DNA of 64,000 nucleotides from JBAXXL01 sp037127915 (GCA_037127915.1 JBAXXL010000013.1:1-64000), one strand, 5' to 3'. Shown: positions 49,720 through 59,487, counted from the stretch's first letter. A program made the numbers and translations. Notes: generated by a model not told the origin, from the letters alone.

Positions 49720-51519
49720 ATGGAAAACTTATCACATTTTGAACCAGAAGACGAAACCACTTCCCCTTTCGGGATAAGTGTTGATGAGGATTGGAATTAT
49801 TTAAATGGAATAATTGAGCAATGTGAACCCACAGCCGATTTTGAACTTATTAAGAAAGCATTCTATTTTTGCGCGGATGCACATTCCGACGCAATTCGCA
49901 AATCGGGATTGCCATATTATACTCACCCTTTAAATGTTGTATTAGTTCTTTTGCAAGAATTTTCTATCCACGATAGCAATACTATTGCAGGCGCGTTATT
50001 GCATGATACAATTGAAGATGTAGAAGGTGTGACCAAGGAATTGATAGCCAAAGAATTCAACTCCGATGTTGCCGATATAGTGGAATCTGTAACCAAAATC
50101 AAGCACGAAAATATCACAAAAGATCTTCAATTTGATGAACAAAAAAACAAAGCATTCACTTACCGCAAATTGTTTTTAGCACTTGTTAAAGACGTAAGGG
50201 TTATAATAATAAAACTTGCGGATAGATTGCACAATATGCGCACTTTGCAATATATGAAACCCGAAAAGCAAGAGTTGGTCGCAATTGAAACGCTGAATTT
50301 TTATGTACCCTTTGCTCACCGCTTGGGACTTACAAGAATAAAAATGGAGTTGGAAAACCGTTCGTTCTATTTTTCTAATTCGAAATTATATAACGATGTG
50401 AAATCAGCGCTCGAAACAAAACGCTGGAATTTCATAGAATATATAAATCTTTTTTCGAACTTGATAACCGAAACCCTAGCAGAACACAATATAGATCACG
50501 TGATAACCATTATCCATAAGCACGAATACGAAATTTATAAGATGATTCAAGATGGTCAAACGCTCGAGGATATCGATAACTTCTATTCTCTGGTTATAGT
50601 TTTATCATCCGACAATCCTTCGATATGCTACCAAACTTTCGGTGTCTTAGCTAATGCCTTTAAAACTGTTCATTTTTTGGACGGCATCGCCAATCCTACT
50701 ATTGACTGGTTTAAATCACTTCGTTTGGATGTGATGGGACCTGACGGCAAGAAGGTTGAGATTCTAATTCGTACCCGTGAGATGGAAAAAATATCGGAAG
50801 AAGGCTTCGCAAGCGCTTACCTAATGAAAGGCGGCGGTTTCCGTGCTTTGGTTATCTCCGATAGCGATTTGGACCAATGGGGAAGCTGGATGGAAGAAAT
50901 CATAGAATCCGAAGGCGAGAAAGCCGCGAAAATAATTTGGGATTCCATCAAAGTTAATATTTTTGATTCCGCCCTAACTGTCTATACTAAAACCGGCGAA
51001 CAAGTATTTTTACCGGAAGGTTCATCAGTTCTGGATTTTGCATTTCAACAACTTGGCGAAAACGCTATCCATTCTATCGCTGGTAAAGTCAACGGCAGAA
51101 TTTGCGATTTGAATTGGGTATTAAGTAATACCGACCAAGTTGAGATTATTCTTTCTCAAAACTACCTACCCGAAGTAGATTGGCTGAATTATGTGATTTT
51201 CTATAAATCAGTTGTAATACTCTACAATTATTTTAAATCACAGTATGTAGCCAAATCGGAAGATGATCCAATCCTAAGCCCTGTTTTAATGGAAGATATT
51301 AAACTTATCATACGCGGTGAAGATAGAAAAAATATGCTTTCCGATATTACTACCGCAATCGGGACTAATAATATAAAAAAAATAAACCTCGGAGCATTGG
51401 GCGAGGATTTTGAAGGAATTCTCACTTTGGAAATTCCTAATAAAAATGAACTTAATCGCCTATTTTTCAAATTACTAAGCATACCCGGCATAAGAGAAGC
51501 CGTAACAATAATCGATTAA
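49720..51519 (+). CDS. RelA/SpoT homolog with intact hydrolase and degenerate synthetase region
   Basis: A 599-residue RSH protein from the preferred start (MENLSHFEPEDE). The HD hydrolase domain is conserved: YYTHPLNVV, GALLHDTIEDVEG, KLADRLHNMRTL, FAHRLGLTRIKMELE. In the synthetase region DLxAVRV reads NFYSLVIVL, and DYIAxPKxNGYxSLHT reads DGIANPTIDWFKSLRLDV, while EILIRTREME is kept; essential residues appear lost. A TGS-like domain (VYTKTGEQVFLPEGSSVLDF) and a C-terminal ACT-like domain follow. Likely a (p)ppGpp hydrolase without synthetase activity. Confidence 0.87.
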   Translation: MENLSHFEPEDETTSPFGISVDEDWNYLNGIIEQCEPTADFELIKKAFYFCADAHSDAIRKSGLPYYTHPLNVVLVLLQEFSIHDSNTIAGALLHDTIEDVEGVTKELIAKEFNSDVADIVESVTKIKHENITKDLQFDEQKNKAFTYRKLFLALVKDVRVIIIKLADRLHNMRTLQYMKPEKQELVAIETLNFYVPFAHRLGLTRIKMELENRSFYFSNSKLYNDVKSALETKRWNFIEYINLFSNLITETLAEHNIDHVITIIHKHEYEIYKMIQDGQTLEDIDNFYSLVIVLSSDNPSICYQTFGVLANAFKTVHFLDGIANPTIDWFKSLRLDVMGPDGKKVEILIRTREMEKISEEGFASAYLMKGGGFRALVISDSDLDQWGSWMEEIIESEGEKAAKIIWDSIKVNIFDSALTVYTKTGEQVFLPEGSSVLDFAFQQLGENAIHSIAGKVNGRICDLNWVLSNTDQVEIILSQNYLPEVDWLNYVIFYKSVVILYNYFKSQYVAKSEDDPILSPVLMEDIKLIIRGEDRKNMLSDITTAIGTNNIKKINLGALGEDFEGILTLEIPNKNELNRLFFKLLSIPGIREAVTIID

Positions 51520-51669
51520 TTTAAAATTATTTTGTAACATTTTCGACTTTTATCTGTTATTAGAGATATACTGTTGGTATATTTTTATTTTTTAGTATCT
51601 AATGTCGCTTAATAAAAATTTGAAATATCTTAAATATAAATATATTTATCAATTTAATTTGGAGTTATT

Positions 51670-52554
51670 ATGAAAAGATTAGCCACAACGGCAATCTATG
51701 TCCTTCTAATGGTGATGGCTGTTACAAGTAATGCCCAGCTAAACCTAAAACAATTTGACGAAGTAAAGAAACCTGCTGTCTTTGCTGACTCTCTGGGTTA
51801 TACAATGGGTTTTATGACCGGTTATAGAATTTGGAAGGATACTTTGAATATCAATAAAGATCTCTACTTAAGAGGTCTAGTAGACGGATTGGATAGTATT
51901 GGCAGAGCCAAAATGCGTCTAATGACACAAAAGGAAATGGACAAAACATTCTTTAAATTCGATTCTGTAAGAATGGCGGAACGTCAAAAACTCGCCGATG
52001 AAAAAGAAGCCTTAAAAAAGAAGAGAGGCGAAGAATTTCTTGTTCAAGGTGGAAAATTTCTTGCCGAGAATGCAAAGCAACCTGGTGTGAAAGTTACCGC
52101 AAGCGGTTTACAATATAAAGTTATTACCGAAGGAACGGGCAGAAAGCCATTGAAAGAAGAAGTCGCAGAAGCCAACTTCATTGGCAAATTTACTGATGGT
52201 ACAGTATTTTCGGATACATATAAATCAAAGGACCCAAAAGTTGCACCGAAACCAGCTATGTTACCAATAGATAGAATCCCTCCGGGATGGTCCGAAGGTC
52301 TATTGCTAATGCCGATTGGATCCAAATATATTTTATATATTCCTTCTGATTTAGCTTTTGGGGAAAAAGGAATGAGCCAAAACCAACAAGATTTCATCCC
52401 CCCGAATGCTGTTTTGATTATGGAAGTAGAATTGATTGCTTTGCATGATAAATCAACAATTCCTGAACCAAACCAAGGTCCCCCTCCAGGTGGTCCAAGA
52501 CCAACGCCGGGTAATATGAAAATTAATCAAGGACCGGGCGGCGGACAAAAATAA
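51670..52554 (+). CDS. Exported FKBP-type peptidyl-prolyl isomerase
   Basis: A 294-residue periplasmic foldase; signal peptide cleaved before Gln (TSNA|QLNL). Residues of about 25-135 are an FkpA/Mip-type helical dimerisation domain (ADSLGYTMGFMTGYRI, KLADEKEALKKKRGEEFL); the FKBP domain follows (VTASGLQYKVITEGTGRKP, DGTVFSDTY, PPGWSEGLLLMPIGSKYILYIP as WSEGLLLMPIG, and FIPPNAVLIMEVELI). A Pro/Gly-rich tail ends the protein. GGAG 8 bases before the ATG may assist initiation. Confidence 0.92.
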   Translation: MKRLATTAIYVLLMVMAVTSNAQLNLKQFDEVKKPAVFADSLGYTMGFMTGYRIWKDTLNINKDLYLRGLVDGLDSIGRAKMRLMTQKEMDKTFFKFDSVRMAERQKLADEKEALKKKRGEEFLVQGGKFLAENAKQPGVKVTASGLQYKVITEGTGRKPLKEEVAEANFIGKFTDGTVFSDTYKSKDPKVAPKPAMLPIDRIPPGWSEGLLLMPIGSKYILYIPSDLAFGEKGMSQNQQDFIPPNAVLIMEVELIALHDKSTIPEPNQGPPPGGPRPTPGNMKINQGPGGGQK

Positions 52555-52589
52555 CGCTAAGCCAATTAAGGTATTGTTTTATAATTTTT

Positions 52590-52623
52590 AAGTCAGTTGA
52601 TTATTTCAGCTGGCTTATTTTTT
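52590..52623 (+). terminator. Intrinsic terminator after the FKBP gene
   Basis: An 11-bp stem AAGTCAGTTGA/TCAGCTGGCTT (three G-T pairs), loop TTATT, followed by ATTTTTTT. It overlaps the end of the convergent gene at 52615. Confidence 0.8.
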
Positions 52624-53790
52624 TAACTTTGCCGCTTTATTTGATACATTTAGCCCAATAGCTTTTAAATCGGTTGCATGCTGGTAGAAGACATCTTTAA
52701 CTACCGAATTCACTGGGTGATAGGCATCCATAAAGAAGTTCGACACTCTGCGATACCCATATTTATTAGGGTTGAAAGACCCGACGATCAGTATGCCATT
52801 GGCTTTGCAGAACTTTTCAATTTGTTTTTCCAAATCGACTTTGGAAGACTTTGCTAAATTGGAATAAACTATAGGGTTAATTGGCGAAATATAAACAATT
52901 GGGGTTACTCCGTCCGCTTTCATTTTAGCCAACAGCTTCCTAAAGTACAACCAGTAATTGCTTGTAGTATCGAATTTGATAAATAAATCTAAATTTCTAA
53001 TTTTGATAAATTTAAATGCTTCATCTTTAACATTAAGGCTATCGATTTGAGATTGCGGGGTCAACGAATATCCACCATCGGAGCGAAGAACAAAATATGA
53101 TTCTATACTCGATTGATTAGTTTTTATTACCATTTTATCAAATATTGACTTAATGTTGATTTGGAAATAATTTGGATTGAAAAGTTCAATAATATTATCA
53201 AATGACAGCTTATTACCAGTGGTTACAAAATTGGCATTTGTCTTTATATTGAGTGATTTTAAAGCATATTGATAATCTTTAACCAAATCTTTATTAACTT
53301 CCAGCGGAATCGTTGTATCAGATATAAATTGGATTTTCTTATCGATTGTAACGCTTTTCCTTGCATGAAATGACCACGGGTCAATGCTGATTATCAGATA
53401 CTTAGGCAATATTTTATTGCGTTTATATAAACCATACAAGGCAATATAATCCAGAACATTTCCCCCGGGCATAGCGCAGTTAAAAAAAGTATTTTCCGGG
53501 AAAATTTCAGAATTTATTTCCGAAGACCGGCTTGTTCCAAAAACTATTATATCTTTTTTGGGATTCTTGTCAGATTTTAAACGCTCTTTAACTATTGCTA
53601 TTTGCAAACCTCCCCATTTTGAAGGGACGTATTTGATACCCGCATTGCTCCCTGAGACTAAAATTTTAGCAATTTCAGTGCTTCTATTATGTATTACAAA
53701 TCCGCTATCCACTTTAATATTGACAAATAATATCAAAATAACCAATGGTATTACGAGTAACGAAAGCCTTATGAAAAATTTCTTATACAT
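52615..53790 (-). CDS. SGNH-like protein paired with an MBOAT acyltransferase
   Basis: A 391-residue protein with one N-terminal membrane anchor (about 8-26) and an exported domain. IIVFGTSRSSEI resembles the GDS block of SGNH/DltD- or AlgJ-like proteins, and FFMDAYHPVNSVV resembles the DxxH block; the nucleophile would be the Ser of GTSRSS. It follows the MBOAT gene with a 3-base gap. Such pairs move acyl groups across the membrane and attach them to cell-surface polymers. The substrate is unknown. Confidence 0.72.
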   Translation of the reverse strand: MYKKFFIRLSLLVIPLVILILFVNIKVDSGFVIHNRSTEIAKILVSGSNAGIKYVPSKWGGLQIAIVKERLKSDKNPKKDIIVFGTSRSSEINSEIFPENTFFNCAMPGGNVLDYIALYGLYKRNKILPKYLIISIDPWSFHARKSVTIDKKIQFISDTTIPLEVNKDLVKDYQYALKSLNIKTNANFVTTGNKLSFDNIIELFNPNYFQINIKSIFDKMVIKTNQSSIESYFVLRSDGGYSLTPQSQIDSLNVKDEAFKFIKIRNLDLFIKFDTTSNYWLYFRKLLAKMKADGVTPIVYISPINPIVYSNLAKSSKVDLEKQIEKFCKANGILIVGSFNPNKYGYRRVSNFFMDAYHPVNSVVKDVFYQHATDLKAIGLNVSNKAAKLKK

Positions 53791-53793
53791 AAT

Positions 53794-55248
53794 TTAAAAC
53801 TGATAGTAAATGAAACTTGATTGATTGAAAACGCCAAAAACTAATATGATTATGAGTAATACATAATAGATTGACCACCGAACCGCTGTTGGATAAGCTT
53901 TAATTAACTCCGAAATACTTTTTTTCCTCTGAATATAGTGAACGATTTCCAGAAATGCAATTAGGATTACTGACAGCAAAATAAATTTTGGCGAAAGTCC
54001 AATGTTTTCGACGACAGATTGACCGCTAAGCAATTTATTGATTAAACTCGGAATGCCGGTAAATATATGTTTTATAATATAGAATGCAGTTTGCACATTA
54101 TCAGCACGGAAGAATATCCACGCAAAAGTAACTAAACAAAATGTGGTTAAGGTGGACAAAAACGGAATCTTATTAAGGTAAAATATCTTATTGAATTTTG
54201 CTCGGAAATCTTTTGTAAGTAATGAAAATACCAAATAAAAGCCATGCAAAGCACCCCAAATCACAAATGTCCAATTCGCTCCGTGCCACAAGCCGCTCAC
54301 TAAAAACACAATAAATAAGTTTAAATACCATCGGGGAATAGTAACTCTATTACCACCGAGCGTAATATATAAATAATCCCTAAACCAAGTGGATAGAGAA
54401 ATGTGCCAACGTTTCCAAAACTCATTTATGCTTTTTGATTGGTAAGGCTTATTGAAGTTTGTCATCAGTTTAAAGCCCATAACTCGAGCCGCGCCAATTG
54501 CCATATCGGAATAGCCGGAAAAATCGCAAAATATTTGGAAGGCAAAAAATACCGTTGCTATGACAAGGCTTAAACTATTATGCTGTTGTGGATTATTGTA
54601 AACCGTATCGACCACGGTTGCCAATCTGTCGGCAATTACAACTTTTTTGAATAATCCCCACGCCATTAATTTTAAACCGCTCGTTATTCTTTCGTAATCG
54701 AAATCGTATTTCTCTCGAAATTGATGAAGTAAGTTTTGCGGCCGCTCGATAGGACCCGCAACAAGCTGAGGATAAAACATAACGTATAGCGCGTAGATGC
54801 CGAAATGCCGCTCTGCTTTTTGATGACCGCGATACACCTCAATTGTATAACTCATAGCTTGAAAAGTATGGAACGATAAACCGACCGGCAAAAGAATTGA
54901 CAAATAAGGAATTGGATTATTTAAGCTAAAACCATGCAGAAGAAACGAAAAATTGAAATTTATGAAATTATAGTACTTAAAGACGGCAAGAACGCCTATA
55001 TTCGCAATCAAACTAAAGATTAAAAATAGTTTCCGCCGCTTCCCTTCAGTATTTTCGATAGCAATACCGGCAAAATAATCTATAACAATTGTAAATCCTA
55101 AAATAAGGATATAAATCGGAACAAACGCCATGTAAAAGTAACAACTGCTTAACAAAAGTAAAAGCCATCTTTTTTTATAGGGCATTACAAAATATAGTGT
55201 TGTTACTATTATAAAGAAAAATAAAAAGTGTACTGAATTAAAAAGCAT
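53794..55248 (-). CDS. MBOAT family O-acyltransferase (AlgI/DltB-like)
   Basis: A 484-residue membrane protein with about 11 membrane segments. Motifs: LLPVGLSFHTFQAMSYTIEVYRG, shortened to PVGLSFHTFQAMSY; YPQLVAGPIERP; FCDFSGYSDMAIGAARVMG; NEFWKRWHISLSTWFRDYLY; and catalytic His in VSGLWHGANWTF. AlgI and DltB relatives transfer acetyl or D-alanyl groups to surface polysaccharide or teichoic acid. Together with the SGNH-like neighbour it forms an acylation module, likely for O-acetylation. Confidence 0.92.
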   Translation of the reverse strand: MLFNSVHFLFFFIIVTTLYFVMPYKKRWLLLLLSSCYFYMAFVPIYILILGFTIVIDYFAGIAIENTEGKRRKLFLIFSLIANIGVLAVFKYYNFINFNFSFLLHGFSLNNPIPYLSILLPVGLSFHTFQAMSYTIEVYRGHQKAERHFGIYALYVMFYPQLVAGPIERPQNLLHQFREKYDFDYERITSGLKLMAWGLFKKVVIADRLATVVDTVYNNPQQHNSLSLVIATVFFAFQIFCDFSGYSDMAIGAARVMGFKLMTNFNKPYQSKSINEFWKRWHISLSTWFRDYLYITLGGNRVTIPRWYLNLFIVFLVSGLWHGANWTFVIWGALHGFYLVFSLLTKDFRAKFNKIFYLNKIPFLSTLTTFCLVTFAWIFFRADNVQTAFYIIKHIFTGIPSLINKLLSGQSVVENIGLSPKFILLSVILIAFLEIVHYIQRKKSISELIKAYPTAVRWSIYYVLLIIILVFGVFNQSSFIYYQF

Positions 55249-55683
55249 AATAAATTTAATTGTTTTTTGTTGATATGTACGACTATTTTTTACAAAACCG
55301 CCATCCTCAATTCACGGCGAAATGCACTAATTAATATTCAAAAATAATAAATTATCTCGTATTTTTGGCTATCTCTTGTTATTAGCAAATAAAACTCATT
55401 CTAAACCGGTTCTAAAATGAGGCGCAGTTTAAAAACTTACGTTTTTTTTATATTTTGTCAAATAGAGATTATAGACTCGCCGATATATCAATGGCATAGC
55501 AAAGCCGACATCTTATAGGATTCGATAAAACCTTGTTTTAACAAACGTTTGGTAAACTTTATTTGTAAAATTAATGATTAACGATTTGTAATTTGTGATT
55601 AATTTATTAATTTTGTTGTAAATAAAATTGTTAGTTGAAATATTTCGACAAAGCAAAAAAAAAGATTATTTGGAGAGAAGATT
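55249..55683. other. Divergent intergenic region before the arylsulfotransferase-like gene
   Basis: No gene. It should hold promoters in both directions; only the plus-strand one (55585-55615) is clear. At 55395-55421 CTCATT/AATGAG encloses AACCGGTT, a small nested palindrome. No copies of the dispersed repeats are seen, unlike most other gaps of this size. Confidence 0.5.
55585..55615 (+). promoter_or_regulatory. Good match to a Bacteroidota promoter
   Basis: TTTG (55585-55588) and TAATTTTG (55608-55615) are 19 bases apart, fitting the -33 and -7 boxes. Transcription would start near 55622. A purine-rich GGAGAGAAG precedes the ATG at 55684. Confidence 0.6.
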
Positions 55684-58146
55684 ATGAAGAACAAATTTAC
55701 ACTGTTAATAGTATTTTTGTTTGTATTTGCAAATTTGCTATTTGCACAGAAGTCTAATGGTTTATTAGACGAAACATTACCTGCTGATTTTCCACCTATT
55801 GTTATGACTGATATTGACAATCCTGCACCCGGATATTATTTTTTAGGTAATAATTCCGGTAAAGGGGCAGGTAGTAAATATGCCAATTATATCATGATTT
55901 TAGATTTGGAAGGGAAACCGCAAGCATACAGAAAGGTCGGCACAGGTGCTAAATTACCTAGAAGTTTCCAGCAGGTTTCTTGTGGTTTGATGACTTTTAC
56001 GGAAGAATCTACGACAGGTCAACTCGGATTTATATTAGACGAAAACTTAAATAAAATTGACAGCATCCCCGGTTATAATACCGGCCGCGTCGATATTATG
56101 CCTAATGGACATTATCTTTTGACGGAAAAAGAAAACATTCCGACGGATTTAAGTGTCGTTTTCAAAGGTGGTGATCCAAATGCAACGCTGGCAGGAAATA
56201 GAGTTTATGAGTTAGATAGAAATAAAAACGTTGTTTTTGTTTGGAGAACAACTGACTATTATTCACTTAAGATGTCTTATGCAGATACACTCAGCTCAAA
56301 ATATGATTTTTGTCATACTAATATGATATATCCGGATTATGATGGTAATTTTTTGATTTCTCAAAGAAACTTTTCATCTATAACTAAAGTTAATAAAAGA
56401 ACCGGTGATATAATTTGGAAATTGGGCGGCAAACAAAATGAATTTACATTTATCGGTGAAAATGAAGCAAACGCTCCTAACTATTTTTCATATCAACACC
56501 ACGTCAGAAGAATGGCAAATGGGGATTTATCTATGTTCGATAACGGAGTGCAACACTCACCGGCGGCATATTCAAGAGGAGCCGAATATAAAATAGACGA
56601 GATAAATAAAACAGCAACTTTGGTTTGGGAATATAGACAAACTCCTGATGTAGCCGCCAAAGCTGAAGGCTCTGTCGAGCTTTTGCCTAACGGGAATAGA
56701 ATTATTGGCTGGGGCGAAGCATCGTCAACAGGTGGACCCGCTCTAACAGAACTTCATCCTGATAATTCGTTAGCTTGTCAAATCACATTACCCGCAGGAT
56801 ACAAAAGTATGATGGCTTCAAAATACCCTTGGAAGCCGGGTGTTCCTCAAGCAAGCGTTTCTAAAGATATAGCTGAAGGAAATTCTTATGACTTCAGCCA
56901 AGACGGAAATAATACTTGTTTGAAAATTAAAATACTAACTTTAATCGGAACAGGCAATCCGAGTATTTCGGTTGATAAGTTTAACTTTGCGCCATTATAT
57001 CCTATTTTCAATGAGAACCCGGCCCCTATGGTTGCCGCTAAAAGAATACATGTAAAAATCAACGAAACTGATTCATTGTTAGCCGAATATAGCTTCAATA
57101 CATCGTGCTTGGGATTAAATTACAAACCGGAAGAATATAAAGTTTATTATAGAGCAGAAGCCGGTGCCGGTGAATTTAAAAAATTAGAAACAGTATATCA
57201 CCCTGTTACCGGTGATTTGATTATTACTACAAATTTGGGTGGTGAATTTATATTTGGTATTCCTGAACCCGAAACTAAACCGAACATACCGCTATTAGTT
57301 ACACCGCAAGATTTAGAAAAAACGAACCAAACAAAACCGGTAAACTTTACTTGGAGTCCACATGGTTATTTTACCGACTCACGTTTGCTTGTAGCAACTG
57401 ATGTTGAATTTGCTAATATTGTTATTGATACAATTATAAAAGGTATTAAATTCAATTATGCAAAATTCAAAGCCGACCAACAGTATTTTTGGAAACTACA
57501 ATCTATTAATGGCAATACAATGGGTGATTGGTCTGGAATCAGGTCATTTAACACATCGGCACCGTATATAAAAATGTCTGTTCCAAATGGCAATGAAATT
57601 TGGGAAAAAAATACAATCAAATATATAATCAGATGGAATAAAAATATTAACGATTTAGTCAAAATAGAATTGATTAAAAATGATGTTACTGTATTAGTAA
57701 TTAAAGATTCCTTAAGTTGTCCTACAGGTGCTTTTGCTTGGAAGATTCCGGCTGAAGTTGTTACTGATTCCATTTATAAAATTCGTGTTACATGCGTAGC
57801 GAACGCCGCTTTGGTAGCAGAGAGTGATAATGTATTCACTATACAAGAGAAAGAAACTTCTGTCATAGAATTAAATCAAAGTAAATATCAATTGGAAATT
57901 TCACCTAATCCGGCGAGAAATAATATTTCAATTTCATTAAACAATGGTTTGCAAGCAATCGGTACGAATATGAGCATTACAATATTCAATTCTCGTGGAA
58001 TAGAAATTAAGAAATTTGATGGAAAAGATTTATTGGGACTCAGCAAAATTGATTATTCTACCGCTGATTTACCTGCGGGAGTTTATTATTGCGCTTTGAC
58101 TGATGGAGCGAATACCATAACCAAAAGTTTTGTTGTAGTCAGATAA
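55684..58146 (+). CDS. T9SS-exported arylsulfotransferase-like propeller protein
   Basis: An 820-residue secreted protein; signal peptide cleaved before Gln (NLLFA|QKSN). Residues of about 45-390 fit the Arylsulfotransferase (ASST) family as I remember it: GYYFLGNNSG, GRVDIMPNGHYLL, DIIWKLGGKQNEFTFIGE, YFSYQHHVRRMANGDLSMFD then NGVQ, YKIDEINKTATLVWEYRQ and VELLPNGNRIIGWGEASS. The catalytic His of ASST may be among QHHVRR or CHTNM. Then Ig-like modules (about 540-730) and a T9SS sorting domain (ISPNPARNNISISL ... TADLPAGVYYCALTDG). Actual sulfotransfer is unproven. Confidence 0.83.
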   Translation: MKNKFTLLIVFLFVFANLLFAQKSNGLLDETLPADFPPIVMTDIDNPAPGYYFLGNNSGKGAGSKYANYIMILDLEGKPQAYRKVGTGAKLPRSFQQVSCGLMTFTEESTTGQLGFILDENLNKIDSIPGYNTGRVDIMPNGHYLLTEKENIPTDLSVVFKGGDPNATLAGNRVYELDRNKNVVFVWRTTDYYSLKMSYADTLSSKYDFCHTNMIYPDYDGNFLISQRNFSSITKVNKRTGDIIWKLGGKQNEFTFIGENEANAPNYFSYQHHVRRMANGDLSMFDNGVQHSPAAYSRGAEYKIDEINKTATLVWEYRQTPDVAAKAEGSVELLPNGNRIIGWGEASSTGGPALTELHPDNSLACQITLPAGYKSMMASKYPWKPGVPQASVSKDIAEGNSYDFSQDGNNTCLKIKILTLIGTGNPSISVDKFNFAPLYPIFNENPAPMVAAKRIHVKINETDSLLAEYSFNTSCLGLNYKPEEYKVYYRAEAGAGEFKKLETVYHPVTGDLIITTNLGGEFIFGIPEPETKPNIPLLVTPQDLEKTNQTKPVNFTWSPHGYFTDSRLLVATDVEFANIVIDTIIKGIKFNYAKFKADQQYFWKLQSINGNTMGDWSGIRSFNTSAPYIKMSVPNGNEIWEKNTIKYIIRWNKNINDLVKIELIKNDVTVLVIKDSLSCPTGAFAWKIPAEVVTDSIYKIRVTCVANAALVAESDNVFTIQEKETSVIELNQSKYQLEISPNPARNNISISLNNGLQAIGTNMSITIFNSRGIEIKKFDGKDLLGLSKIDYSTADLPAGVYYCALTDGANTITKSFVVVR

Positions 58147-58454
58147 TTATATTATTAACTACCTTTATCGGCTTTTTGCAGAGGCAACCCAAACCAAGGG
58201 TTGTCTCTTCCTTTTCAGGTGTTGCAAGATTAGCACTCAGAAGACGCTGATTTAGCAGATAATTGCTGATGTTATTTTTGTTTATTCAGAAAAAGCAAGA
58301 TATGAACGCTGATTGCTAGGAATTGCTCTTACCCCTTTTTTAAAGTTGGTTAGGGGTTTTCCTTCTTCTTCTCATTAATAATTTACAATTAAGCATTGAC
58401 AATTATTCTTTGCGTCTTTGCGGTGAATTCCTTCTTCTCATTTTCAATTTTCAA
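58147..58454. repeat. Intergenic repeat mosaic
   Basis: No gene. Pieces are GGCAACCCAAACCAAGGGTTG (a loose inverted repeat at about 58183-58203), a dispersed repeat copy (about 58240-58315: AGACGCTGATTTAGCAGATA, then CAAGATATGAACGCTGA), an ACCCCTTTTTTAAAGTTGG element before TTAGGGG (about 58331-58357), and TTACAATTAAGCATTGACAA. Confidence 0.6.
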
Positions 58455-59399
58455 TTATTTTATCATTTTGTTGAAATCTTCTTTGGTTCGGATTTCTATC
58501 CAACCGTTTAATTCCGCGTCGCGTTTTAGGATTGCAGTGGCGGGTTCGTCGGAATAATCGCGGGTTGGGTCGTTGTGGTTGATGTAGAGAATTAAGGCAC
58601 CCATTGGATTGGTTTGGGTATATTTCATGATGTGGTAATCGGAAGAATCACCAGCGATAAGAAGTAGAGGGGTGGTTAGAAGTTTCTGGCGAATGAATGG
58701 AACACCGTCAGGGCTTTTCACAAAATATGGCGATGATTTCATTGTCATTTTCAATTTATTCGAAGCGGTATCAAAACGGAAGAACGGTTCACGACCGAGC
58801 ACATTGATTGCCGGAATGCCGAACATTTTATCCGAAAATCGGGCAACGAATTCGCGGTCAAAATTTCCATATAAATAAACGTTGAATTTATTAATATGAA
58901 GATAATTGATTATTTCCTCAACCGCTTTATAGTACTTCACGCGGGAACTTTTCTTAGTTGGGTATAAGAATTTATCCACCTGAGTTGAAAAACTATCCGG
59001 TGTCATATCGTTATACACATTTGAATACAAATGATAATATTTGTTCTTATCGAATGTTGAGCAAAACGCCGGGTCGCGCTGAGCAATTTCCTTATATGGC
59101 GATTGCGGCGCCAATTCGGGGTCTTTTTGGCTGAGCTTGTCAATAGAGTAGAACATAAATTCGTTCATCAACTCTTCCGGTTTTGTCGGCAGCAACACAC
59201 CGTTCAATTTGATTAGCGCAATTCTTTCCTCTTCAGGAATATAAAGTTTGCCGCTTTGAGTTGCTTTTTCAACAAACGCAAGAATTTCGCTTTTTGCGCC
59301 TTGGTTATTCATTGACGGAATATAATCCGTTCGAACTGCATTTTTTGGACTTGTGCAGGAAACAAGAACTAAAACAAGAAGAAATAATATTTTTTTCAT
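58455..59399 (-). CDS. HAD-fold lipoprotein lacking the catalytic Asp residues
   Basis: A 314-residue predicted lipoprotein (lipobox LVSC, Cys15). The layout follows HAD-family phosphatases of the ...FVEKATQ...PEEERIAxFDNDGTL type, but motif I reads IALIKLNGVLLPT where DNDGT is expected, so both catalytic Asp are gone. Motif III Lys (VPFIRQKLLT) and a motif IV-like GDSSDYHIM remain. It is probably a non-catalytic binding protein on the periplasmic or outer-membrane face. It stands alone between repeat DNA and smc. Confidence 0.65.
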   Translation of the reverse strand: MKKILFLLVLVLVSCTSPKNAVRTDYIPSMNNQGAKSEILAFVEKATQSGKLYIPEEERIALIKLNGVLLPTKPEELMNEFMFYSIDKLSQKDPELAPQSPYKEIAQRDPAFCSTFDKNKYYHLYSNVYNDMTPDSFSTQVDKFLYPTKKSSRVKYYKAVEEIINYLHINKFNVYLYGNFDREFVARFSDKMFGIPAINVLGREPFFRFDTASNKLKMTMKSSPYFVKSPDGVPFIRQKLLTTPLLLIAGDSSDYHIMKYTQTNPMGALILYINHNDPTRDYSDEPATAILKRDAELNGWIEIRTKEDFNKMIK

Positions 59400-59487
59400 A
59401 GAAGTATCCGATTAATAATTTCAAATTTACGAAATTTTCCAATAATATGTATGAATAATTTGTTAATAACTTCTAATTGAGAAATGG

